A DNA stretch of 64,000 bases from Heliocidaris erythrogramma (taxonomy: Eukaryota > Echinodermata > Echinoidea > Camarodonta > Echinometridae): positions 2,414,873-2,478,872 of the forward strand of contig CM046853.1 of NCBI GenBank assembly GCA_025617745.1. The letters are read 5' to 3'. How positions within the stretch are numbered: position 1 is the first letter of the stretch; each line of letters opens with the position of its first letter. Below, piece by piece: positions 1-12,927 of the stretch. A program made the translations under genes and the position numbers. The notes beneath the pieces were generated by a model. It was not told where the DNA came from and did not search any database. It saw only the letters and a program-made list of their open reading frames with translations.

Positions 1-849
1 GATGATGGGCTGATGATAGGATGCACTGACATGTACACACGTCAATGAGTAACATTTACATTTCAGACGTTTTCATGTTTCTTCGAATAACGGACAATTT
101 GCGAGAAGAAGAAGGCATTATTTATTTCTTCGTTGCAGCTTCATTGTGTAGTAATCGCATCAGGACAGGGAGGGCCATCATATCCCATGCTACCGATTTC
201 AAACGTAAAGATAATCATATAGTAAAAAAACCCCACAAATATGAGTATTCGTACGGAATCTTTGGTATGAGTTTTTTTTTAATTATCATGTTTAAACCTG
301 AGAATGAAAGGTATTCGCATTATTCAACCTTTATAGAAATATTATAGCAGAATATGAAAACAATAAACTTGAGAGAGTTAGCATAGAAACACTAATTTAA
401 TAAAATATGTGTAAAGATCGAGGTTAATTTCGAAAGAGTAGAGACAACATGACTCATATGAAATGAAATTCTCAAAGACTGAAATGAAAAGAATACTATT
501 TCTTTTAAAGTGCGTATACTGAAAATCCTGCAAAACGTGAATCATCCCCCCCCCCCCAAACTCATTTAAAAAGAGATCCCTTTTTAGTATCTCATTTCCA
601 TCTTTTAATTTTCGCCATAGCACTTAGATCACAATGACTGCACGTCATATATCACGTTTATGATGACATATATAGGGCACAATAAAATTGGCTGTTAGGC
701 CTCATAATTACGTGGCCACAAATTTGTTCTTACAATGAATCTGGTATAGTTACTATCTACGAGAATTTGACCTTAGCTTATTAAGTGTCTGGGATTTTTA
801 ATAAATTATTATTAGGCTGTTTTTCATGCAAAATAGAACCAAGATCCGA
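1..849. other. Gene-free left edge
   Basis: No supported gene. The open frame at 45-347 has no recognisable domain and AT-rich random composition. A 12-base C run sits at 546-557. Confidence 0.6.
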
Positions 850-2058
850 TCCTGATTATTAACTTTCTGATGAACTGTATTTTTCCAGACCTACTGAAAA
901 TCGCTAGAGTCACACCAATATTTAAGACTGGGGACAAAAGACCAACTATAGACCAATATCTGTTCTATCGGGTTTTTTTCAAAAATTATTTACAAAAACC
1001 AATTTGGATTCCGCCAAAATTTTTCTACAGCTATGACATTATCTAAACTAACAAACGATATAATTGACTCCTTTGAAAAAAATCAATATTCAATTGGAAT
1101 TTTTATAGACTTATCGAAAGGCTTCGATACCATTAATCACTCAATTTTATTAAAAAATCTTTATATCGCCTCCAGTGCACTAAATTTGACTCGGTCGTCT
1201 CTAACATGAGTAATATCACATGTGGTGTACCTCAAGGTTCGTTGCTTGGTCCGTTACTTTTTATTCTTTATATAAGCGACATTTTCAAATCAACAGCAAC
1301 ATTAACTTTTTTTTTTATGTCGACGACACGAATATTTTATGTAGCGGATCTAATCTTACCTCCCTATGCAGTAATGTTAATCAACAGCTAACCTTTGTAT
1401 GCGAGTGGTTTAAGGCCAATAAATTGTCTGTCAATTTAAAAAAATGTAACTATATGATCTTTCTCAACATTAAAAACACTGATTTAGACAGCATTTCCAT
1501 ATATCTCGACAACGTACTACTATACCTAGAGTTGAAAACACAACATTTGTAGGTGTACACATTGATAGTTCTATGTCTTGGAAGAAACATATCCTTGAAA
1601 CGGAAAGCAAAGTCTCTAAAAACATAGGCATTATTGCTAGACTGCGGCACATTTTACCAAACAACATCCTCCTTATGCTTTACAATTCTCTTATCCTACC
1701 ATATCTATCATACTGCAACCTAGCCTGAGGGAACTCTACAATATACAAATTACACAAATTAATCACCCTACAAAAGAAAATAATTCGTATAACTACAGGT
1801 ACTGCCCCCGGTGTCACGTCGACCATTTGTTCAAACAATTTAACATACTAAAATTTACCGATATAAATAAACATCAACAAGGCATATTTATGTACAGATG
1901 TACAACAATTTATTTCCTGACGAATTTTGTAACCTCTTTCAATTAAATTCTACTATTCATAAATACGAAACCAGACACGCGAATCACATCCATCTACCCA
2001 AGCACAGAACCTTATTATTCCAACATAACGGTACTCGGGACCTAAGCTGTGGAACGTT
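850..2058 (+). pseudogene. Reverse transcriptase fragment of the outer non-LTR element
   Basis: Seen across shifting frames in order: FPDLLKIARVTPIFKTGD (about 887-941), NQFGFRQNFSTAM (about 1001), FIDLSKGFDTINHS (about 1098-1143), GVPQGSLLGPLLF (1224-1262) and YVDD (about 1316-1327, the catalytic box), then a thumb/C-terminal part with FVGVHID and RLRHILP. VPQG and YVDD are in different frames; the shift falls at the T run near 1307-1315. A further in-frame TAG interrupts the region near 1728. The gene is dead. Its outer 3' part lies beyond the nested insert. Confidence 0.8.
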
Positions 2059-2465
2059 ATGAATGAATGAATGAATTTATTACCATTTCTAAAACAATAT
2101 ATGAAACATATTTACAAGGCATTTACAAATGTGAATGGTAATGGGAGACCACGAAATAGCTGAAATGGCTAATGAATATGTGGTTCCCTGACAAAAATTA
2201 TGTAAATGTGATATAATTAAAGACTACGTAAAACACTAATTAAATTTTAAGAATACAAATACTCTACCAATTCAGGTCTTACAATAATCAGTAAAAACTG
2301 TAAATACTGGCAAGAAGAGTATGTATATATACACACACGCAATCAACATCAATAAAAGCAAAAACAAAAGTTTGTTCATTGAGTATAAACAAAATACCTG
2401 TATCTATAAAACTATAGGTTATATATTCACAAATACCAAGGGGGGGGACAAAACAAAACAAAACA

Positions 2466-2503
<38 letters not shown>

Positions 2504-4135
2504 GATACATCACTCTAGATATTCCATTAGCATCATTTCTCTTAACTTCCTACAAAATGTTTTGACAGACGGTTTCTCTTTAATATCTAAGGGCAATGAA
2601 TTCCATATTCTAGAACCGTAGAATGAAATTGACCTCTTTCCATGCTCAGTCTTTACTTTTGGTAAAATGAGACTTTTGCTATCTTTTTGTCTCGTATGGT
2701 ACCTGTGGCAATATTCATATACAGAATGGGGAAGTTGTTGATGTATTAACTTATACATGAAGGTAGCTGTTTGAAACCTGTGAAACTTGTAAATATCTAA
2801 GATTTTCAAAGCGAGAAATAAAGGCGCAGACGGTGTCATAAATCCACTAAAGGTAATAGCCCTAACAATCATTTTCTGTATAATGAATATTCTGTCAACA
2901 AATGAACTATACGCACATCCCCATACTTCAAGGCCATGGGAAATGTGTGGTTGAACAAAAGAATGATACAACAATAATAGTATGTAACGTGGAACAAAGT
3001 GCCTCAACCGATACATAATTCCAACTTTTTTGCGGAGCACTGTACATGTTCTATTTATATGATTCTTCCAGGTTAAATAATTATCAATGTGAATCCCAAC
3101 AAAGGATGCAACTTCAACCTCATTCAGAATGTGGCCCTTCATTTTGATCAAACCTTCCGTATTTACCCGTTTTCTTTTGGATTTAATCACCATATAATTT
3201 GTTTTATTGATATTAAATGTTATTTGCATCACACCAATCACTTATATAAGTCAAATTTTTGGTAATGTCTGATAAATCAATGTTTACTTGATTGCAGGGA
3301 AATGCATGGAAAATATTTCATATATTTCAATTATATATCATCTGCAAATAGTCTGAAATTAAAATAGGTAGATGATTTAGGTAAGTCATTAATGTATATT
3401 AAAAACAGAGTTGGTCCCAAGACAGATCCTTGAGGAACCCCACATACAATTGGTGAAAGCGAGGAAGTTGCACCATTGTGGTGTACATATTGAGACCTAC
3501 AATGCAAGTAATCTCTAAACCATTTCAACGCGAGTCCACGAACACCATAATTTTTTAGTTTAGATAATAATATAGTGTGATTGATAGTATCAAAAGCTTT
3601 CGCAAAATCAATGAAAATACCAACAGTTGTTCTTCCTTCATCTTGATAATGTATCAGTTGATTTATCAAGTTTATTACTGATAGTTTGGTACTATACTTT
3701 TCCCTGAAACCATATTGATGCTTATACAATATGCTGTTTCTTTCCAGGAAACTCACCAAGCGATTATTAACCAATTTTTCAAAAATCTTACTTAAAACTG
3801 GTAAACCGATATGGATCTAATATATATAATTACCTGGTTGATTTTTGGCACCCTTTTTAAAGACTGGACTCACTTTCGCAATTTTCATTGAATTTGGAAA
3901 TTGGCCTGATTGTAATGATAAGTTGAATACAAATGAAAGTGGCTGAGATATAAAGTCAGCACCATCACAAATAAGGTTCATCGGGACATTATCATGCCCA
4001 CACGCCTTTTTTCTATCAGAGTCTTTCAACACATTTTCTATTTCATTCTTAGTAATTGGAAGCCAGAAAAACGATTCTTGAACAGGATCACATAGATAAT
4101 GATCAAATTTATCCCTGACACAATAAAATACTCCG
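2059..4135 (-). mobile_element. Nested CR1/L2-like non-LTR retrotransposon, minus strand
   Basis: Reading the minus strand from about 4080 downward, three ORF pieces make one reverse transcriptase. 4032-3817 is the N-terminal RT with KKACGHDNVPMNLI and PVFKKG. 3774-3331 is the palm with [24 protein letters not shown] and FADD at its end. 3241-2510 is the thumb and C-terminal tail with SRIWNSLPLDIK. The 3' end reads into an (ATTC)n simple repeat, seen on + as ATGAATGAATGAATGAA at 2059-2075. The frame breaks right after FADD. The element is 5'-truncated: no endonuclease is visible. It landed inside the outer element's WN motif. A target duplication could not be identified. Confidence 0.75.
2468..2502. 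repeat. Poly(A) run of about 35
   Basis: Mononucleotide run in the 3' UTR part of the nested minus-strand element. On the element's own strand it is a T run, so it is not that element's poly(A) tail. Confidence 0.85.
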
Positions 4136-4959
4136 CATCTCTTGCCAGCTTCTCAAGAAGGATAAAAAACATTTCACTTCATCTTACAAATAATATGGTT
4201 TAAGATTCTTCCTAACCCTCCATTGGGTCTATTCTCTCCCTCTCTTCTCTCTGCTTCTTTGTGACTACATCTCTTATCCGTACTCATTGTATGTTGCACC
4301 TCCATCCTTCCCCTTTTCCCCTCTTTCTCCCTCTTTTTTTTTCTTCTCTCTCTCTTTCCTTTTTTTCTTTTTCCCCTCCAGTTAATCTCAGCGGTTGTAT
4401 GTAGTTATTGTCTTTTTATATATTTATTATGTAATATTATGTATTATGTTACTAAGGGCACCCTCGCCTCAAGCTTTTGCTTTTAGAGTTGTGTCCTCCA
4501 ACTATGTATGTACCATATATGAATGTGTATTATGTCGTATTTTTGGTAAAAACATTATTACTTTGTACACTTATATTGAAAAGTTGGAAATAAATGTTTT
4601 GAAATTGAATTGAATTGAAAAAAGTGACTATAAAATAGATGACACGAATGGTAACGTATGAAATAATAACACAAACACAAATTAATAGAGAAAGATATGA
4701 ACTCGTAACTCTGAATCGGAACTCAATGATAGTTAGTTGTGGTACAGAATGACACAAATCGCATTTCATCAAGAATATGTCCGTATTGATTATGACAAAA
4801 AGGTCTACTTTTGCCAAAAACGACCCACCCCTTTAGAAACCCTGGCTACGGGCCTGATATAAAGCATGTACAAGACAAATCTTCTATCTTATGCAGAAAT
4901 AAAAGCTATACACGTTGCTTCCACATTCCCATATAGACTCTCAGTAAAGTTAGCCTATA

Positions 4960-5476
4960 TACAGTTAAGAACACAGTTATTCATACCATTACCAAGTTTT
5001 GACATTTTTTTCACTTTTTTTTGTGAAAAATTGGTTTGTCATGGTTTATGTTACTTGGGCATGCTACAAATCATTTGTTAAAATAATTACACATGACAAT
5101 TTACCAAATTTTGATGGTTCAGAGGTAATTTATTCACTTTTTTTAAAGATGGCTTGTCCATAACTTTCATACCCTTTCTTGAATAGTTGCAAAATATGTA
5201 CAGAATCTTAGGAATGTCTGACACATGTGCATTTTCATCAAAATAAGCCTCGATGCCATGCCTGGATATGAATATTTCTAGAAATGCCAGGAAATTAATA
5301 TATTAACATTTCCATTGTTGTGCAAATGAGGTGAAACCTCAATTATTGTCCACCTCAAACTAACAATTAAAAGTATTCAACCAGTGCCCAAATTCCACTA
5401 GTCCACCTTTCATTCTTAAGAAAACACAAAAGACTTCAAAATTACAAGGAATATGAATAATTTTGTTGTTAACTGT
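4960..5476. mobile_element. TA-type inverted-repeat element, diverged (same family as 52840-53145)
   Basis: The left end reads ACAGTTAAGAACACAGTTAT and the right end TGAATAATTTTGTTGTTAAC then TGTA. These resemble the termini of the 306-bp element in ATIC intron 10. No transposase is visible inside the roughly 517 bp. Tc1/mariner-like is inferred from the TA flanks of the better copy. Confidence 0.55.
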
Positions 5477-6522
5477 AGGGTATTTAAAATGGCTCACATC
5501 TTTTCCTTCTACCTACATGCATATACATTACAGCACATAACGCTGTGATTTAGTATTGATTCGTGCCAATTTTTCTATCTGGGCTATAACAATCCATATA
5601 GTAACATACATTAAGCTTTAAGAAATTATCGCTTGAAGGAATTCCTTTGACATACAAAGTCATATGGATTCCTCCGGGGTTTTTTTATTTGCAGAATTTT
5701 ATCTAAATATGACTTTTAATTTGAAAGACTTTCACTCTAATTTTGTCAACTATGATGATGATAGTAAGATACGAACAAGATATAGCTTTTATATTGGTAT
5801 ACTCTTACCACACTGCGCTTCATGCATACTCTAAAGTATGAATATGATAAAGATAACAATGCTTTTTCCCAACCAGTAGAAATTTCAGATTCTGTTTGTT
5901 CGTCTGTCTGTCTGTGTGTATTTTTGTTTGTTTACGTTTCATTCAAATTACCATTAATGGTGATATACTATTCTAATTATCTGCGAGAGAAGCAACGTTG
6001 TAAAGACGATTATACGAATATTTTGATGAGGTACCGTATAAAATACATACAATATGGATCTGAAACAGACATGTTTCCTCTCCTACATTATCTAAAAATA
6101 ATATTTACCTTCGAAATTAAGAAACCATAATTAAAATACCATAAATGATAAACAAATTATGTCTTCAATAATCACCTCCGATATACTTGATGAAGACAGT
6201 CTGAATCCAGTCTAGTTGTACTGTCTCAATGCACTGTCTGAATCCAGTCAAGTTTTGAATTTTTAGGCCTACATGTATTATTTTCCTGTCGCCCATAATA
6301 CCCTGGTCATATTTCATATCACTGAGTTTCCATCATGTTAATCCAAAAGTTCATATAGGAGACAGATCGTAAAACTTTCCATATCTAATATTTTCTCAAA
6401 TTATTATTTTTTCTTTGTGTCAAAGATAAGTTTAAGTCTACGTCAAAAATATATGTGTTCATAAAGCAGAGGCTCTCCCTTCTTGTTTCCCTCTGACTCT
6501 CTTCTTTTCCTGCATATATAGA
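5477..6522. other. No gene seen
   Basis: AT-rich sequence. The open frame at 5822-6130 has no recognisable motif. No structured repeat noticed. Confidence 0.5.
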
Positions 6523-6778
6523 CAGTGGGGGATCCAGGGGGCATTTCCGGCCCGTGCCCCCCTCCCCGCCCGTGCCCCCCTCCCCGCCCCCCCCCCCTTA
6601 GAACCCAAAAGACTTTTTTTTTGGGGGGGGGAGGTCTGGCGACTTTTTTTGTCGCCACCCCCCCCCCCCCTCCTCCCACTGAGCGACTTTAAAAATACGG
6701 GTCTACCTTTTCGAAAGGTTGACAAACCTACATTTGTGTGCCCCCACCCCCTTATACAAAATCCTGGATCCGCCCCTG
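6523..6778. mobile_element. hAT-type MITE with 8-bp target duplication
   Basis: Termini are CAGTGGGGGATCCAGG on the left and the inverted counterpart CCTGGATCCGCCCCTG on the right. The 256-bp element is flanked by the direct repeat TATATAGA (6515-6522 and 6779-6786). An 8-bp duplication with a CAG..CTG terminus is the hAT superfamily signature. The interior is C/G-rich, with runs of 8-12 identical bases, and has no transposase. Confidence 0.85.
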
Positions 6779-6786
6779 TATATAGA

Positions 6787-9734
6787 GACCCATGTATTAA
6801 TACGCGCTTAAACAAAATCGTGGGTTCGGAAAAATGTTCTAACATGTGGAGAGACTAAACTTGTGTTATTCAAACTGTTCTTATTGAAAACACAATTGAA
6901 ACTTGGCGTTATAATTTCCTTTTTAATTTTTTTTCTTTCCACGGGAAACTTTTCACACAGTAATTTGTTGTGTTCTTATAGCCCATAAACCATGTAAACC
7001 TTGGACTGGTTTTGGTTCATGTCAGTCAAATTGCTAAACAATACCTTAAACTCAAACGGAGTAAATCATTGCATATTCGCTTGCGGAATTTTGTGAAGAT
7101 TGGAGGATTGGAAGTCGGTGAAAATTCTCTAATTAATTAGAATGATCTGCAACACACCGCAAGTCACGAATGCGATGAACTTATTCAGGTTCTATTTAAA
7201 GCCTATGGAGAAACCTAATAAATTGTGTGCATCATCCCAACCTTCTAGCCTGAAGAAAGTTTTTTGTTTGGGGTAAAAAGATTACTTTTATTCACAATCT
7301 TTCATCCAGTTATCAACTGAGTAAAATGTTCTTGCCTCAAAGTAAACAAAAACAAAAGCACCTATATACACTTTTGCGAGAAAATAAAAATCCATTCAAA
7401 ATTTATACAGATGAATATTCATTATTTCAGAGGTAACTAAGTCCGGATGCAATGTTTTAAATGAAAACAGATTATAATCTTTTCTTGTGATTCACTCAAA
7501 CTCCTGAAGTATTATAATAGATAAGTCATACAAATATCATAAAGGGAGTAAAACATAATAAATGAACTATGTGCCGCTAAGCCCAAACTTGTACATTTAT
7601 GAAGAATTATTTAGTTCGTTCGGTTACGTGAGATGTTGAACATTTTAACAGCTTTTAAGAAGAAAAAAAAAGATCCACAAAGACGAAATTGAATGAAAAC
7701 ATGTAATGTATAAAAAAAAGAAAGTGTGAAAATGATTTTGAACACCTGTTATGTCTCTTTTTCTTTTCTTTTTTTACCCAGTAAAAACAAAATGATATGG
7801 TGGTGAGCTAGAGTCACAGTTTCTTGAAATGAAGCTAAAGCAATGTATCGTATTCTCAAGTGTACGCCGTATATGATGTCATAAAAGGTTAATCAAAAGC
7901 ATCCCCCCCCCCCCCCCTGCAAAAGAACGTGCTTGTTCATTGTAACTACATATTGCTTGCTGATCTCATGATTAAGTCTACAAAAATCCATGGGCGAACA
8001 GGCACAATCACTTTGCCATGCGGGAGGACAATCAACTTTTCCAGATTCTTAAGACCAAAAAAAATTGAACTTATTATGGTGACAATGCAGTTTGTTCATG
8101 AAAATTTACAAAATAAGATGTAAAAAATTACAAATAGACCACCTACGCTGCTAAAATATGAGGGGACGATTTCCCGAATGTGAAGCGACTGTTGAGCTAA
8201 CATGAGTATTTCATATTTTTAGGGGGCGGCAACCCTCGTCACCCCCCCCCCCCCCAAGCCTAAGCGAACATTAGGCTATTCCAGATCACGAAATGAGTGG
8301 GCCATGATTTATCAAGCTTTCAGATGATGTGTGTAATGGATGCGTCATAGCAGATGATCATTAGATACGGGTGGATATTGCATATCAAACCCATATCCGG
8401 GATGTTACTCTTTTGAAACTTTGCTCTTTGGACTTAAAATCTTCAAGGGATCATTTTTATCAAAATCAATTCAACGTTATGTCGGATGATGTACTAGGTA
8501 TTACTATAAAACTGCATGGAGTAAAGAGGTTATGTGGTGTAGAATATTCTTATCATCATTTAGGAGGTATTGTGACACAATAACCACCCCCCCCCCCCCC
8601 CCCCACAAACACACACATAATTTTCTCGCAACGTCAAAATTCAGAATTGTAAATCATTTCGAGGAATTTTTAACCCTTTGAGGCAAAAGAAAATTCTGAG
8701 GACTTCTGTTTGTTTTTGTTTGTTTTTTCAGTAAAATATTTAGGCAGCGAGGTGCTCGAATATCCTTATAAATGTATCCGGCAGCAACGTGCCCGAATAT
8801 ATAACTCTTTTATCTTATCTAGATATATCAAAGACGAAATTGCAATTTTTTTTCTTATCGTAAGAAAGTGGTATTCTTTATTATCATTTTAGAAACAGGG
8901 TGGTTGATATTCGGGCAAGAGGTGTCAGCCCCCTCTTGAAAATATATGCCGACGTGCCCATCAACCTAAAAGATGCCGAGATCATAGTGTCATGTATGTA
9001 CGAGGTATACTCAGTGGACAGAGCGAGAATGCGAGGGTATATTCAGGAGTGTGAAGCATTCAATTAACACAACCTTCGGACAGGACTTCAAGCCGTGCAT
9101 CCCAGAAGCTTCACGTTTTGAATGGGAAGAAAAAAAAATGTCTTAAAGCAGCTTCTTGACATTACAGAAAACAGAGCTGTTGACACACTCAAGAACTCAA
9201 CGTTTATCTTGTTTGTAACATCGTCTCAATATCAGAAATGAGATAATGAGATTGTTGTAACACCATGTAATACTGCGCTGTGATGTTCAAGCCTCAACTG
9301 AACAACCATGAAATCCGATTTCATTCAGATAACATTTCGCCTCAGCAAACTTTGCCAATTTACAGATTGGATTAATGATGAAGAGATAATGCTTGCGTTA
9401 CCGTAAGCAAGAACCTTCAATGACCTTTGCTTTGGAAAAGATACTGCGAAGCATAATCTTTGAATATTCAATCTGAGATATTCATTTCCCTGAAAACAGG
9501 TATTTGCCATAAATGTTTGATATTCTTCAATTTATAATTATATGTCTAAGATATAGGCAACATGTACGATATAGTTCCATTTAAACGTGCCATTTTTATA
9601 TCCACACTGCCAATGGTGATGAATTAGCTCATCATCCACTTCCAGAAGATAATGCTTGTCTATTTGCGCCACTAAGCCTTTACACATGCATGGAATGATT
9701 TAAATCTGTGCAGGTTAACACTCGCAACGACCAC
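6787..9734. other. Gene-free, C-run-rich stretch
   Basis: No supported gene. Long C runs occur near 7903-7917, 8242-8254 and 8586-8604. A segment around 8890-8935 (GTTGATATTCGGGCAAGAGG, CAGCCCCCTC) resembles 38298-38335, so it is probably a shared dispersed repeat. Confidence 0.5.
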
Positions 9735-9750
9735 CCCCCCCCCCCCCCTT

Positions 9751-9789
<39 letters not shown>

Positions 9790-9790
9790 A
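9735..9790. repeat. C run followed by (CT)n/(TCTA)n
   Basis: A run of about 15 C leads into roughly 12 CT units and then a TCTA run. Simple sequence only. Confidence 0.9.
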
Positions 9791-11598
9791 TCCCTGTCTT
9801 TCTCTCGCTCTCTGTCTGTTTGTCTGTCTCTGTGCATGTATTATGTCTCTCATTTTTAATTTATTTGACCTTCATATGAAACATCCCACATGTAGGAGTT
9901 TTAATGGCTTCTGTAATTAAGCAAGTCTAGTTCATCCATCGTTTATCTAAAAGTAGGCTATTTATGTTGTTTGCTCACGGAAGATGTACTTGTCCATGCA
10001 GGTCTTTCATAATTTTCTCAAAGCTTGCCAACGGGGGTGGAAGATGATAGAGGATTACTTCAAAGTTTTTTTTTTAGGTGCCCCGTTTTCCAAAACATCC
10101 TGTTTGGCGACCCCCTCCAACTTTGAAGGGGGCAACAGAGAAGTAGCAAGTAATAGTGTTTAAATGCACCATATCAGGTTCAATATTTTATCCCAAAGGT
10201 GCTTTTATTTGGGACTTTCAAGATTTGAAAGTTAAACCCCTATTCTTAGCAAACGAAATATAAAAGTCTAATTACGTATCAGATATGAGTATCTTGTGCC
10301 GAGTCTTCTTTATGTCTTCAATGACATCACCGAATGAGAACAATATTTTACATGAACCTATTTTGTTTGTGTGTTGTTGTGGTGTTTTTGGTGTGTGGGG
10401 GTGTGCGTGGGTGTGAGGGTGAGTGTGTGGGTGGGTGTGTGTGTGTGTGTTTTTTTAAATTTGTTTGTGTTTGTGGCGTTTTTTGGGGGGATATTGTTGT
10501 ACCTCGTATTGTCCGTTATTCTTATGCTCTCTATGTCTGTGAAAATGAAATGAAATGAAATGAAAATAAGATAATACGACCAATATGGAATTACGAGGGA
10601 TATCAAAAGCAAAGTCATGTACATCTTTGATTTGTATGTGTCTTGAATGAATGACAATTGCAACAATACTCCGGTGAGAATTTTACTTATTAAAAGAAAC
10701 ACCTAAAAAGCTGTGTTTTTCTCGTCTCGTCTACAGTATAAGCACACCTAGCGCGGCACAAGCTGTCTCTTCCATTTTTTCTCTGATTAATCTTGGTAAT
10801 TAAAACCAAAATGACTTGTTTTTTATTTGTTTTACCCCTCTCCCTCTCTATTCTAGTTTCTCGCGGTGTTTACCGCCGGCGGAATCAGCTGGTTTGGTTT
10901 AAGCAGATTACGTTTGAAGAGGCGCTCTCTTAAAATGTCAAACGTTTGGGCAATTTATTAAAAGTGCCGACGGGATCAGCGAATTAAAGCCACTGACATC
11001 ACAGAAATGTCAACCAAATAGAATGCAGAAAGACGTTCGTTGACCATGATACGTGGTGAGTTGACTATAGTTCAGTCAAGACGTTATGTGACCCTTTTTT
11101 TTTCTTCTTCTAATTTTAGTATCTTATGATATGTCACCTGCTTTCCAATAAGACCTAAGATTGTGAGTTGAGATGCGACTAAATAAATCATTTGTCCAGA
11201 TGTTTTACCTCACCTGATGATCCACACAGAATTTGGGTTCATCTTATATTTCACTTTGCTCAACATTTTAGATTCTGTTTTTTCTTTCAGTTTGTAATTG
11301 ATGACTTTACTTGATTACTATCAGGTGTAAATGTCAAGTTGACAACAATTCCTGAAAACAAGGTCAATTTAGTTATTTTGAATTATTTAAATAATTTCTG
11401 GCCAGTCATGTCAATATAGAAATATATTATGTTTATGTCTTTGTTGTAGATGCAAATAATTTGGATTTTTTCTTTCTTAAAGAGATACGTCCGTTTTCAC
11501 TGGATATTGTATTTGACACAGATTAGCAGTTAATCACTAATTCGTTTTATTCTAAATTTGGTTTACATATCCAATTAGACATGAAACTGTACTTCAGA
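9791..11598. other. No gene seen; TG-rich tract
   Basis: GT-rich simple sequence at about 10365-10450 produces long low-complexity frames on both strands. The rest is unremarkable AT-rich DNA. Confidence 0.5.
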
Positions 11599-11720
11599 GC
11601 TTTAAAAAAATGAACGGCGTCGTCCTCAAAAGTGGATACAAAGAAAATTATGATTATGGCTTTAAAAAAATGAACGGCGTCGTCCTCAAAAGTGGATACA
11701 AAGAAAATTATGATTATGGC
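11599..11720 (+). repeat. Perfect 60-bp tandem duplication, open in one frame
   Basis: Two identical 60-base copies (11601-11660 and 11661-11720). In the frame beginning TTT AAA AAA ATG the unit encodes exactly 20 residues (FKKMNGVVLKSGYKENYDYG) repeated in phase. The frame continues as STIVEG to a possible donor GGTAACAG at about 11734. It could be part of a short coding exon, but no partner exon was found. Perfect identity means a recent duplication or an assembly artefact. Confidence 0.6.
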
Positions 11721-12590
11721 AGTACTATAGTTGAAGGTAACAGTTATTTAAAAGAACATATCATCAATATTTGATTGCATGCAGTATAGGATCATTTACT
11801 TATACTTTGACATGTATTCCAGTATTGTAAAAGAAATGCAAGTGATGTAATGACAGTCGGCTTTATTATATTATTTCACTCATTGAATTTCATTCTCTTA
11901 ACAAATTGGAATTGAATTGAGGATACACTCAACTTCGCAAGGGATAGGTATAGTTTTGAAGCATATTAAGGGAGCGAAAGAACACAGAAAGGAACCGTAC
12001 TTTTTTATTTAACTACTTTGTGTGCAATTTCTATATAACGGAACAAATCAATTTAGGCATCGAATTTTTTTTCAAATGATCTGGGATTTCTTTCCACATT
12101 CTAATGGTGTCTCGCACATATCTAGTTGATTTACGTTTTACCCACTTAGGTTCTCAATTTTGTATGGAGATGAAATAACCTAGATATGTCTTTCCCGCAA
12201 AAGCGTGATCGAGCATCAACTCAATCTATCTAGAATCAAATCATTTTTTATAATGCTTATGCAATCATGAGACTAATACAAGATATTCATATTTGTGCTG
12301 GTTATCGGTGGAAAATTTTGATGTACGCCCATTTTTTAAAACAATCTAAACACGGTAAAGAAAACAAAATGTTTAAATGAAGCAAGAAAAAGCACGAAAG
12401 TGTCGTCTCTGAACAGTGGGTCCCGGATGAATAAATCTGAGTCGAAGTGTATAAGGGGCTATGGTTGCTTTGGTAAGGCATTAACCATTTGCAATAGGGA
12501 ACCGGGTGGTTACTGTATTCACTATTCAGGGAGCTGTAAAAACATGTAGGATAGAGAGAATAGATCTCTTCACAAGTATATTCAAATTTT

Positions 12591-12775
12591 ATGCATACTT
12601 TGAAAATAAAGGTTGTTCTTGACAACCTGAAAGCTAGTCAGAGGCTTGTCAGACATAGCAACAAGTAATGTATGCAAACTGGATTCCAAGTATTGTAGTT
12701 CATTCATTAATAACAGATTAATGAAATACCTCGTTATTGGGTCCTCAGGAAAGAAACATCCATAAATTTGAATAA
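12591..12775 (-). repeat. Dispersed repeat, related to 34817-35240
   Basis: Shares GGTTGTTCTTGACAACCTGA, AGCAACAAGTAATGTATGCA and neighbouring blocks, in reverse orientation, with 34880-34990. No coding content. It abuts the palindromic MITE at 12790. Confidence 0.65.
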
Positions 12776-12789
12776 TTTTGTAAACTGGG

Positions 12790-12927
12790 GGGGGAGTTTC
12801 ATGAAAGGACTTGTCAGATATTTTATCCGACAAATTTGCTCTCAGCCAATCAGATGCAAGGATTTCAGTAGCTGATAACAGTTGTCGGATAAAATATCCG
12901 ACAACTTCCTTTCATGAAACGCTCCCC
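12790..12927. mobile_element. Palindromic MITE, GGGGAGCG family, copy 1
   Basis: Inverted ends GTTTCATGAAAGGA and TTCCTTTCATGAAACGCTCC enclose second inner arms (ATTTTATCCGACAAA and GTCGGATAAAATATCCGACA). The core AGCCAATCAGATGCAAGG is conserved. The left terminus merges with a G run. It is the closest relative of the copy at 27599-27738. Confidence 0.8.

Larger units (their letters stand above)
850..4618 (+). mobile_element. CR1/L2-like non-LTR retrotransposon, 5'-truncated and split by a nested element
   Basis: Coding remnants of a reverse transcriptase start near 850 and run to about 2058. There a WN-type C-terminal motif (PKLWN-like) is cut off by an opposite-strand retroelement. The C-terminal coding tail appears to resume near 4136 (LASF..RRIKN), followed by a 3' UTR. 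The UTR ends in a short tandem repeat, TTGAATTGAATTGAA (about 4603-4618), the kind of simple-repeat 3' end seen in CR1/L2 clades rather than poly(A). The 5' half (endonuclease) is missing. Exact junctions with the nested insert are approximate. Confidence 0.75.

Noticed and set aside
6443-6858. Gly/Arg-rich and Pro-rich frames on both strands
   Set aside because: They are generated by the C/G runs inside the hAT-type MITE.
10334-10702. V/C/G-rich and T/H/P-rich frames
   Set aside because: They come from the TG-rich simple repeat.
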